From Dehalococcoidia bacterium UBA5629 (lineage in GTDB: Bacteria > Chloroflexota > Dehalococcoidia > GIF9 > UBA5629), in contig DIKB01000146.1 in assembly GCA_002421445.1 (NCBI GenBank), positions 1 to 5,495 on the forward strand: a stretch of 5,495 nt of DNA. The letters run 5' to 3'. Numbering within the stretch: position 1 is the stretch's first letter; each line of letters opens with the position of its first letter. Made by a program: the position numbers and the translations under genes. Shown in pieces: positions 1 through 4,529 of the stretch. A model generated the notes under the pieces. That model worked only from the letters and a program-made list of their open reading frames with translations, had not been told where the DNA came from and made no database searches.

Positions 1-27
1 TCATCTTGTATTGGAAGAGACTCCCTA

Positions 28-56
28 TTGACAGGCAACACTATTTCTGTTACCAT
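28..56 (+). promoter_or_regulatory. sigma70-type promoter for the zinc-ribbon gene
   Basis: A perfect -35 box TTGACA (28-33) is followed by a 17-base spacer and a -10 box TACCAT (51-56). Transcription would start near 63, leaving a leader of about 30 bases before the ATG at 95. An inverted repeat overlaps the expected start site. The match is by eye; the -10 box is imperfect (4 of 6). Confidence 0.55.
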
Positions 57-78
57 AACTAACAAAGGGTGTTAGTTA
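56..78. promoter_or_regulatory. 8-bp inverted repeat at the transcription start (operator-like)
   Basis: TAACTAAC (56-63) and GTTAGTTA (71-78) are perfect inverted repeats separated by 7 bases. The repeat begins on the last base of the -10 box and covers the predicted start site, which is where a dimeric repressor would block initiation. It could equally be a small hairpin in the leader of the zinc-ribbon mRNA. The sequence shows only the symmetry; a regulatory role is inferred. Confidence 0.4.
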
Positions 79-94
79 GGTAGGATATATTGGA

Positions 95-241
95 ATGAAG
101 TGCCCTGAGTGTCGGAGTACAAAGTTGATAAAGTTTGGTTGGAAATTCGCCAAGAACCCAAAAACGGGGAGGAGGCGACTGGTGCAGCAATACCAGTGCA
201 AGAATTGCGGTCGAATCACGATAAAACCGAGAGATAACTAA
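95..241 (+). CDS. small zinc-ribbon protein (48 aa)
   Basis: The 48-residue product has two CxxC knuckles, CPEC at residues 3-6 and CKNC at 35-38, so Cys3, Cys6, Cys35 and Cys38 would bind one zinc. The region between is basic (KNPKTGRRR, 21-28), and the pattern CPxC...QYQCKNCGR resembles the zinc ribbon found at the N-terminus of IS1-type and other transposases, and in small DNA-binding proteins. No transposase catalytic domain follows; the frame closes with TAA after Asn48, so this is either a free-standing ribbon protein or what is left of a longer one. The start has a weak TAGG (81-84) upstream and a good promoter at 28-56. A nucleic-acid-binding role is likely but the target is unknown. 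Confidence 0.6.
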   Translation: MKCPECRSTKLIKFGWKFAKNPKTGRRRLVQQYQCKNCGRITIKPRDN

Positions 242-265
242 TAACAACTGATAGGATGCGATAAT

Positions 266-406
266 ATGAGTATTGTTATTGCAGGACTTGCTGGCATTGG
301 CGCTGTAACCTTCGCATTTGGAATTGCCCTTGCCATAACTTGGCTTACTGTTTTTGGTTTTTGCCTACTTGCAATTGGTGTAGCCTTACATGCTCTCACA
401 AAATAG
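266..406 (+). CDS. small hydrophobic membrane peptide (46 aa), unknown function
   Basis: This short frame starts at ATG 266, with AGGA (253-256) at a workable distance, 24 bases after the zinc-ribbon gene stops. Almost the whole product is hydrophobic, rich in Gly, Ala, Ile and Leu (roughly residues 3-44), ending in a basic Lys. It would form one long or two tightly packed membrane helices joined around Trp26-Thr28. It has the same direction and close spacing as the gene before it and could be co-transcribed. No family is recognised. A minus-strand frame overlaps it but lacks protein-like features; the existence of this gene rests on hydrophobicity and the ribosome site only. Confidence 0.4.
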   Translation: MSIVIAGLAGIGAVTFAFGIALAITWLTVFGFCLLAIGVALHALTK

Positions 407-424
407 GCAAATTGAATATTACGT

Positions 425-483
425 TGCGAGTCACCCATCGTTGCGAAGTATCCCGTAGGGTATCTGCAGATGGATGGCTCGCA
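425..483. repeat. imperfect inverted repeat in the intergenic region
   Basis: The 14-base arm at 426-439 pairs with the arm at 469-482 at 12 of 14 positions (key cores GCGAG/CTCGC and CCATC/GATGG), and one more pair closes it at 425/483. The 29-base loop contains CCC and GGG runs that could pair internally. The structure lies 39 bases before the start of the 157-aa membrane protein gene, so it could be a leader hairpin of that gene or a weak terminator for the upstream pair; no T-run follows it. Confidence 0.35.
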
Positions 484-521
484 CGAAAACAAGAGGAATA
501 TTTTAGCAATGGGGAGGAAAT

Positions 522-995
522 ATGAAAAAAGCCAAGGTCAAATTGACGACAACAGCATCGATAGTGTCGGTATTTTCTATAATTATTACAATGTATCTTT
601 ATTTACCTCTGGTTGTTGGGATGATGACTATTCTTACTCAAGGTGGAGATATAACTAAACCTGCCGAGTTGTCTATACAGTCATTTACGGGCTTGATCGT
701 GCTAGCGGCTGCCTTAGGTGGCTCCTTATTATGGTTTGTCGAACGCTATCAAAAGAAAGAACTAGAGACTGATTCATTTGTGAGGTCTGCTACGTTCGCA
801 GGGAAGTTATTTCTATACTCAGCTTTGTTGCTATCACTATCAATGGTACTTTCACCTTTACTGCCACTTATTAAAGATGCAACGGATTGGTACTACGTAA
901 GCATAAAGTACACAATGGTATCTACTTTTTTAGCAGGTAGCATCTTCTTTATAATAGCCAACATTATGGGTTTAATATATGCATGGAAGTTGTAG
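522..995 (+). CDS. four-helix integral membrane protein (157 aa), unknown function
   Basis: The start is well supported: GGGGAGG (511-517) lies 4 bases before ATG 522. A basic N-terminus (MKKAKVK) precedes four hydrophobic segments at about residues 12-38, 52-73, 90-117 and 127-154. The second and third are linked by a charged loop (ERYQKKELETD, 74-84) that by the positive-inside rule would face the cytoplasm, giving an N-in, C-in topology. The loops between helices 1-2 and 3-4 are short and outside. No catalytic motif or known family is recognised; small accessory membrane proteins of this type occur on integrated elements and next to restriction or toxin modules, but nothing here identifies its role. 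It ends 125 bases before the tRNA remnant. Confidence 0.72.
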   Translation: MKKAKVKLTTTASIVSVFSIIITMYLYLPLVVGMMTILTQGGDITKPAELSIQSFTGLIVLAAALGGSLLWFVERYQKKELETDSFVRSATFAGKLFLYSALLLSLSMVLSPLLPLIKDATDWYYVSIKYTMVSTFLAGSIFFIIANIMGLIYAWKL

Positions 996-1019
996 ACTAA
1001 AACTATAAAGTAAGGCAAC

Positions 1020-1049
1020 AAAAAAGCAGACTGCTCTCGGCATTCTGCT
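1020..1049 (-). terminator. intrinsic terminator, downstream of the tRNA remnant
   Basis: Read on the minus strand, AGCAGA (1049-1044) and TCTGCT (1030-1025) form a 6-bp stem with a 13-base loop, ending directly in a run of six T (1025-1020). It lies about 70 bases past the CCA end of the tRNA-Met fragment and in the same direction, so it may be the original terminator of that tRNA gene. It also lies just after the 157-aa gene, but in that direction it has no clear T-run. Confidence 0.5.
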
Positions 1050-1120
1050 CATAATTTTAATAGGTTGTTGGTATCGGGGGTTGGATTCGAAAAGACGACG
1101 GCAGGATAGGTTAAATTCGT

Positions 1121-1167
1121 TGGTGGGCTCAGCAGGGATCGAACCTGCGATCAATCGGTTATGAGCC
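1121..1167 (-). pseudogene. 3' half of tRNA-Met(CAU); probable attachment-site footprint
   Basis: On the minus strand the sequence contains, in order: the anticodon loop CTCATAA (1165-1159) with anticodon CAT, the 3' strand of the anticodon stem CCGAT (1158-1154), a 5-base variable loop, a complete T arm with 5-bp stem GCAGG/CCTGC and loop TTCGATC (1148-1132), the acceptor 3' strand TGAGCCC (1131-1125), discriminator A and CCA (1123-1121). The 5' half is absent: bases beyond 1165 keep only two pairs of the anticodon stem, then diverge, and no D arm or acceptor 5' strand follows. Tyrosine integrases commonly recombine within tRNA genes between the anticodon loop and the 3' end, leaving such a fragment at the distal end of the element. 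In that model the element lies to the right (from about 1168) and the left flank is the original downstream DNA, which agrees with the terminator at 1020-1049. No functional tRNA is expected. Confidence 0.75.
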
Positions 1168-1208
1168 TCTGTAAACGATGATCACAACATTTCTCGTTCA
1201 ATTTGCAC

Positions 1209-1237
1209 TTGCTGTTCAACGGAAGCTCCTCTATAAT
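1209..1237 (+). promoter_or_regulatory. promoter of the truncated nfeD copy
   Basis: TTGCTG (1209-1214), a 17-base spacer and a perfect TATAAT (1232-1237). It is the counterpart of the promoter at 2303-2331 of the intact gene and aligns with it without gaps. The start codon at 1248 is 10 bases after the -10 box, so a transcript would be nearly leaderless. If still active, it would transcribe toward the 3' end of the antitoxin gene. Confidence 0.55.
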
Positions 1238-1495
1238 GGCCGTGCCCATGAGAACAGGGAATTTCAAACACGGATCATCTGCCAGAACGATACTAAGAGG
1301 ATTTTATATCCTACTGTTGCTGGCTGCATTTATCACCGGCATCAACCCGCCGGATATCGAAGCAGCTTCATCACGGATCGATGTGCTGCGCATTGAAGGG
1401 ACCATCGTTCCTGTCGTTGCCGATTACGTGGAGCGGGGCATCAAGCAGGCTGAGGAAAATGACAGCACCGTATGCATCATCGAGCTTGTTACTCC
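1209..1495 (+). repeat. left direct repeat: nfeD promoter and 5' end
   Basis: This segment matches 2303-2590. From the start codon, 218 of 240 bases agree by hand count; one base is gained or lost between -10 box and start codon. Similarity fades upstream of 1209, with a weaker match around 1196-1206, and stops around 1488-1495, where the right copy encodes DTPGG and the left copy does not. Most differences near the N-terminus change amino acids; all seven in codons 46-80 are silent. Confidence 0.85.
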
Positions 1496-1535
1496 CGCTA
1501 ATGGACATGCACAAATTAACCTTTTTGTGTCTTAA
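1248..1535 (+). pseudogene. truncated nfeD 5' fragment (about 80 native codons plus 15 foreign)
   Basis: By homology to the intact gene the start is ATG 1248. The product would keep the basic N-terminus, the hydrophobic signal or anchor segment (about residues 17-33) and the first beta-alpha unit of the ClpP-like domain (DVLRIEGTIVP... through CIIEL at 76-80), then switch to an unrelated 15-residue tail (VTPANGHAQINLFVS) and stop at 1533-1535. The catalytic serine and lysine, all later membrane helices and the OB domain are missing, so it cannot be a working protease. Its last 20 bases overlap tail-to-tail with the antitoxin gene. The silent nature of changes in codons 46-80 suggests both copies were once under selection as full genes and that this copy was cut later. 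A longer in-frame start at 1203 lies upstream of the -10 box and is not preferred. Confidence 0.8.
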
Positions 1536-1818
1536 TTTTAAACGAAATATCTAAATCAAGAGCACGTGTAACCTTAAAGAACGTATTCAATGTAGTGTTA
1601 TGGTTACCCGTTTCTAATCTGGAAATCGCTGGTTGTTTCATACCAACCTTCTTGGCAAGTTGCGCCTGACTCATTCGCAGCTTATTTCTTCTTTCAATTA
1701 TTGAGCGAATCATCTCATATTTAGGCTTTAAATCTTCATATTCGTGCGCTACATCAGGATCACTGAGTAATTGCGCTTCAAAGTCTTCATATTTGGTGCC
1801 ACGAAATTTAGTTACCAT
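1516..1818 (-). CDS. higA: HigA-like antitoxin, XRE-family helix-turn-helix protein (100 aa)
   Basis: This is the second gene of a toxin-first (HigBA order) pair on the minus strand and should bind and neutralise the upstream toxin and repress the operon. The HTH domain spans about residues 36-92, with the helix-turn-helix at 49-71 (SQAQLAKKVGMKQPAISRL, then ETG), a very typical XRE sequence. The N-terminal 35 residues, acidic in part, may be the toxin-contact region. I chose ATG 1818 because GGAAGG (1833-1828) lies 9 bases before it; a GTG at 1827 is in frame but touches that site directly. The gene has its own promoter (1846-1874) and starts 52 bases after the toxin stops. Its end overlaps the broken nfeD copy by 20 bases, and no terminator is visible after it. 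Confidence 0.88.
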   Translation of the reverse strand: MVTKFRGTKYEDFEAQLLSDPDVAHEYEDLKPKYEMIRSIIERRNKLRMSQAQLAKKVGMKQPAISRLETGNHNTTLNTFFKVTRALDLDISFKIKTQKG

Positions 1819-1845
1819 TTTGCACACCTTCCGTAAATCAACTTT

Positions 1846-1874
1846 ATTTTATACCATATATATTATATCGTCAA
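1846..1874 (-). promoter_or_regulatory. internal promoter for the antitoxin gene
   Basis: On the minus strand TTGACG (1874-1869), a 17-base spacer and TAAAAT (1851-1846). The -35 box contains the TGA stop codon of the toxin gene (1873-1871). The spacer is a run of alternating A and T. Transcription would start near 1839, giving a leader of about 20 bases that contains the GGAAGG ribosome site. A separate antitoxin promoter has been reported for some higBA loci and lets antitoxin be made in excess. Confidence 0.55.
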
Positions 1875-2227
1875 GAATATCTACTAATATAATCATTCAT
1901 TCTATTAATAGCTATTGTTATATCTTCCGTCGGTGTTTTGTCTTCCTTTTTTATAATCGCATGTAATAAGATAAATTTCTTCACGCCATATGCAGAAAAG
2001 AAAATACGATATGTGTCTGATCCATGCTTAATCCTCAATTCTCTGATTCCTGATTCATGCACCTTTCTTACATAAGGCATCCTTAATGTGATGTTAAACT
2101 CTCTCAATAATTTGAATACATGCAGTATCTCTGCTATAGCCTTGTCAGGTTGTCCTAAAACAAAATCTTTTACAGGTTCGTTATCATCTTTATCAATGTA
2201 AAAATCAAGTTGCCACATCGTTTGCAT
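1871..2227 (-). CDS. higB: HigB/RelE-superfamily toxin, Gp49-like (118 aa)
   Basis: The product resembles HigB/Gp49-type toxins, small RelE-fold mRNA endonucleases that cut messages on the ribosome. Recognisable elements in order: an N-terminal strand WQLDFYI (5-11) with PVKDFV (18-23), two helices with charged faces (28-46), then VRKVHESGIRELRIK (53-67; family pattern GxxELRxK), TYRIFF (72-77), the hydrophobic strand FILLHAIIKK (85-94) and KTP (97-99) before a C-terminal helix ending NDYISRY. Basic residues Arg62, Arg65, Arg74, Lys93 and Lys94 are candidates for RNA contact; the exact active site is not assigned. Length fits the family. ATG 2227 lies 6 bases after a -10 box and has no ribosome site, suggesting a leaderless message; ATG 2218 is an alternative. 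The partner antitoxin follows after 52 bases. Confidence 0.88.
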   Translation of the reverse strand: MQTMWQLDFYIDKDDNEPVKDFVLGQPDKAIAEILHVFKLLREFNITLRMPYVRKVHESGIRELRIKHGSDTYRIFFSAYGVKKFILLHAIIKKEDKTPTEDITIAINRMNDYISRYS

Positions 2228-2233
2228 TGAAGT

Positions 2234-2261
2234 ATTCTATCAAATGCTAAACCTATGTCAA
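2234..2261 (-). promoter_or_regulatory. promoter of the toxin-antitoxin operon
   Basis: On the minus strand a perfect TTGACA (2261-2256), a 16-base spacer and TAGAAT (2239-2234). Only six bases separate the -10 box from ATG 2227, so transcription should start at or next to the start codon. Short inverted repeats TGAAG (2228-2232) and CTTCA (2265-2269) bracket the promoter and could be antitoxin half-sites, although 5 bases are too few to be sure. Confidence 0.62.
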
Positions 2262-2302
2262 CGTCTTCAGCTTGTTAATATTATGTCCAAATTGCGTGCG
2301 TG

Positions 2303-2331
2303 TTGCCGTAAACTGGATGCTCCTCTATAAT
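2303..2331 (+). promoter_or_regulatory. promoter of the nfeD-slipin operon
   Basis: TTGCCG (2303-2308), a 17-base spacer and a perfect TATAAT (2326-2331). The ATG at 2343 is 11 bases past the -10 box, leaving an expected leader of only about 5 bases and no Shine-Dalgarno site. The same arrangement precedes the truncated copy, where both boxes and the spacing are conserved, which supports a real promoter. It lies back-to-back with the toxin promoter, 41 bases away. Confidence 0.65.
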
Positions 2332-2590
2332 GACTATTACCCATGAGTACAAATAATTTCAAACACAGATCATCTGCCAGAACGATATTAAGAGGATTTT
2401 ATATCCTACTGTTGCTGGCTGCATTTATCACCGGCATCAACCCGCCGGATATCAACGCAAGTTCATCCCAAGTCGCTGTACTGCGCATTGAAGGGACCAT
2501 CGTCCCCGTCGTTGCCGATTACGTGGAGCGGGGCATCAAACAGGCCGAGGAAAATGACAGCACCGTGTGCATCATTGAGCTTGATACGCC
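2303..2590 (+). repeat. right direct repeat: nfeD promoter and 5' end
   Basis: Counterpart of 1209-1495, in the same direction and offset by about 1095 bases. This copy runs without interruption into the rest of nfeD. The two repeats frame the toxin-antitoxin pair exactly, so recombination between them would remove the pair and leave one promoter and one nfeD. Confidence 0.85.
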
Positions 2591-3689
2591 GGGAGGATTG
2601 CTCAGCGCCACAGCAGACATCATCAAAACGATCATGAATGCCAGGGTCCCCATTGTAGTCTATGTCTCACCGCGAGGTGCCTGGGCGGCATCCGCAGGCA
2701 CATTTATCACCGTCTCCGCTCATATCGCAGTCATGGCTCCGGGCACAACCATCGGCGCCGCTCATCCCGTGAGCATTGGCGAACAGATGTCCGAGGAGAT
2801 GAAAAAGAAAACCACGGAATACTCGGCAGCTTACATACGCAGCATCGCAGAGATGAGGGGACGCAACGCCGAGCAGGCGGAGCTTGCCGTTACAGAAAGC
2901 AAATCGTTCACATCAACGCAGGCTATCGAGAACAAACTCGTAGATTTCGAAGCTACCGATCTGGAAAGCCTGATCAAGCAATTGAACGGACGTAAGGTAA
3001 AGTTAGCCGATGGCCGCGAGGTCACAATCGCAACTGAGAACCATGATACGAACAAAAATCCCATGAACTGGGTCGAGGATTTCCTGCACAAGATCAGCGA
3101 TCCTAACATCGCCTATATACTGTTGAGTCTGGCAACCATCGGCATCATTACGGAGATAACGAATCCCGGCATGATATTCCCCGGTGTTGTCGGCGGTATC
3201 TGTCTGCTGTTTGCTCTCTACGCACTCGGAAATCTGAATGCCCATTGGGCAGGCTTGTTGCTTATTCTTTTGGCGTTTATCCTGTTTATTGCCGAGCTTT
3301 TTACATCAGCATTTGGTATACTAACAGCGGGCGGTATCGCCGCAATGCTTATCGGCTCATTTATGTTGTTTACGGAGAATACACAAGTGCTTCAAATTGA
3401 TCCTGTTTTAATCGTCTTCGTCGTGCTTATCATTGCAGCGTTTTTTGTCTTCGTTCTGGGCGCTATCATTCGGGGACAGAGGAGACGGTCGGTTACCGGC
3501 GAGGAAGCCATGATAGGCCGTGTAGCTGTGGTTCAAACTGAGCTTAATCCCAGAGGAACTGTTATACTTGAAGGCGAGCACTGGACGGCAGTCATCGAAA
3601 GCGGCAGTGCACAACCCGACGAAGAAGTGATCGTTTCCAGGATGGACGGCTTAAAGTTGATAGTAAAGAAAAAAGATATAAGTAAGTAG
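2343..3689 (+). CDS. nfeD: NfeD long-form membrane-bound serine protease (448 aa)
   Basis: This is a long-form (NfeD1b type) protein: a ClpP-class protease domain outside the membrane, a polytopic core and a C-terminal OB-fold domain. A signal or anchor helix covers residues 17-33. The protease domain (about 45-235) has DTPGG at 81-85, the nucleophile Ser117 in AASAGT, and Lys156, positioned eight residues before the Tyr of AAYIRS as expected for the general-base lysine of the Ser-Lys dyad known from the archaeal PH1510 family. Hydrophobic helices follow between about 256 and 345 and at 354-377; the basic RRRSVTGEEAMIGR marks entry to the OB domain (about 383-445). PH1510-type enzymes cut the C-terminus of the slipin encoded beside them, and the slipin follows here after 13 bases, so a membrane quality-control or microdomain role is likely. 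The start has no ribosome site but a close promoter. A broken duplicate of its 5' end lies 1.1 kb upstream. Confidence 0.95.
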   Translation: MSTNNFKHRSSARTILRGFYILLLLAAFITGINPPDINASSSQVAVLRIEGTIVPVVADYVERGIKQAEENDSTVCIIELDTPGGLLSATADIIKTIMNARVPIVVYVSPRGAWAASAGTFITVSAHIAVMAPGTTIGAAHPVSIGEQMSEEMKKKTTEYSAAYIRSIAEMRGRNAEQAELAVTESKSFTSTQAIENKLVDFEATDLESLIKQLNGRKVKLADGREVTIATENHDTNKNPMNWVEDFLHKISDPNIAYILLSLATIGIITEITNPGMIFPGVVGGICLLFALYALGNLNAHWAGLLLILLAFILFIAELFTSAFGILTAGGIAAMLIGSFMLFTENTQVLQIDPVLIVFVVLIIAAFFVFVLGAIIRGQRRRSVTGEEAMIGRVAVVQTELNPRGTVILEGEHWTAVIESGSAQPDEEVIVSRMDGLKLIVKKKDISK

Positions 3690-3691
3690 GG

Positions 3692-3697
3692 AAGGAG
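3692..3697 (+). promoter_or_regulatory. strong ribosome binding site of the slipin gene
   Basis: AAGGAG sits in the 13-base gap after the nfeD stop codon, five bases before ATG 3703. It contrasts with nfeD, which has no such site, and implies that the second gene of the operon is translated by conventional initiation. Confidence 0.8.
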
Positions 3698-3702
3698 AAA
3701 TT

Positions 3703-4458
3703 ATGGAAAACTTGATTCTTATCGTAGTAGTTGCTATTTTCGCCATCATGATTCTGTCGTCAGCGATCAAAATCGTGAAGGAATATGAGAGGGGCGTCGT
3801 CTTCCGTCTGGGAAGATACGTCGGAGTGCGGGGACCGGGTCTTATATTCCTGATTCCGTTCATCGAAACGATGGTCAAAGTTGAGCTCCGCGTCGTTACC
3901 ATGGACGTTCCTGCACAGGAATGCATCACGCAGGATACCGTTACCGTCAGAGTGGACGCAGTCATCTACTTCCGCGTCGTTAAGCCGCAAGACGCCATCT
4001 TGAATGTAGAACAATATGTCAGAGCAACATCATTGCTCTCTCAGACCACACTGCGAAACGTCGTGGGACAATCCGAGCTTGAAGATTTACTCGGCCATCG
4101 CGATAAGATCAACGAAAAGCTTCAGAAGCTCATCGATGAAGGAACGGAGAACTGGGGCATCAAGGTAACCATGGTTGAGGTTAGAGATGTTGAGCTTCCT
4201 GAGACGATGAAGCGCGCCATGGCTGCACAGGCAGAGGCCGAACGGGAACGCAGAGCCAAGATCGTTCATGCCGACGGCGAATTCCAGGCTTCGCAAAAAC
4301 TGGCGGACGCCGCAGAAGTCATCTCCAAACAGCCAGCAGCACTACAGCTTCGTTATCTGCAGACACTGGTGACTATCTCGACAGAGAAAACGAATACCAT
4401 CGTTTTCCCGCTGCCGATGGACCTGCTGGATGCTTTCCTGCACAGAGATAAGAAATAA
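3703..4458 (+). CDS. slipin, stomatin-like SPFH/PHB-domain protein (251 aa)
   Basis: Slipins are membrane-anchored SPFH proteins that form oligomers and mark detergent-resistant membrane patches. An N-terminal hydrophobic helix (residues 4-23) is followed by the family signature VKEYERGVVFRLGR (25-38), GPG (44-46) and IPFIE (51-55). The PHB core then shows DVPAQECITQDTVTV (68-82), VDAVIYFRV (84-92), QTTLRNVVGQSEL (114-126) and WGIKV..VEVRDVELP (151-166). A charged, Ala/Glu-rich coiled coil (about 168-208, with AQAEAERERRAKI) and a hydrophobic tail (NTIVFPLPMDLLDAF, 231-245) complete it. Family members carry a C-terminal segment cleaved by the partner NfeD protease; this tail is the likely substrate. 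The gene is co-transcribed with nfeD and ends 27 bases before a strong hairpin. Length is normal and no key motif is missing. Confidence 0.95.
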   Translation: MENLILIVVVAIFAIMILSSAIKIVKEYERGVVFRLGRYVGVRGPGLIFLIPFIETMVKVELRVVTMDVPAQECITQDTVTVRVDAVIYFRVVKPQDAILNVEQYVRATSLLSQTTLRNVVGQSELEDLLGHRDKINEKLQKLIDEGTENWGIKVTMVEVRDVELPETMKRAMAAQAEAERERRAKIVHADGEFQASQKLADAAEVISKQPAALQLRYLQTLVTISTEKTNTIVFPLPMDLLDAFLHRDKK

Positions 4459-4485
4459 GAAAGAGGATAATAATAGGTTTCTTAC

Positions 4486-4529
4486 AATGGGAAAGGCCCT
4501 GCATCAAACGACGCAGGGCCTTTCCCATT
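4486..4529. terminator. bidirectional terminator hairpin between slipin and birA
   Basis: Arms 4486-4502 and 4513-4529 are perfect 17-bp inverted repeats with a 10-base loop. The GC-rich inner part (GGCCCTGC) is flanked by AAA/TTT and AAT/ATT at the base. It lies between two convergent genes and its right arm covers the last two bases of the birA stop codon. T-tracts after the stem are short in both directions (TGTTTT to the right), so termination would depend mainly on stem strength. Confidence 0.88.

Noticed and set aside
238..492. Minus-strand 84-residue open frame opposite the small hydrophobic peptide
   Set aside because: It spans the intergenic hairpin, has no ribosome site or recognisable motif, and looks like the reverse of the Gly/Ala-rich coding frame.
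1072..1120. A stretch resembling the 5' end of tmRNA (GGGGG followed by GGATTCGA)
   Set aside because: The spacing between the G run and GGATTCGA is too short, no partner 3' end or tag reading frame is seen, and the sequence runs straight into the tRNA-Met remnant.
972..1154. Minus-strand 60-residue open frame
   Set aside because: It reads through the tRNA remnant and terminator and its product has no protein-like features.
1178..1396. Plus-strand 72-residue open frame over the broken nfeD copy
   Set aside because: It is in a different frame from the clear NfeD homology, which starts at 1248.
1516..2227. A CRISPR, retron or other defence system between the nfeD copies
   Set aside because: The two proteins are fully explained as a HigB/HigA-type toxin-antitoxin pair and no repeat array or reverse transcriptase is present.
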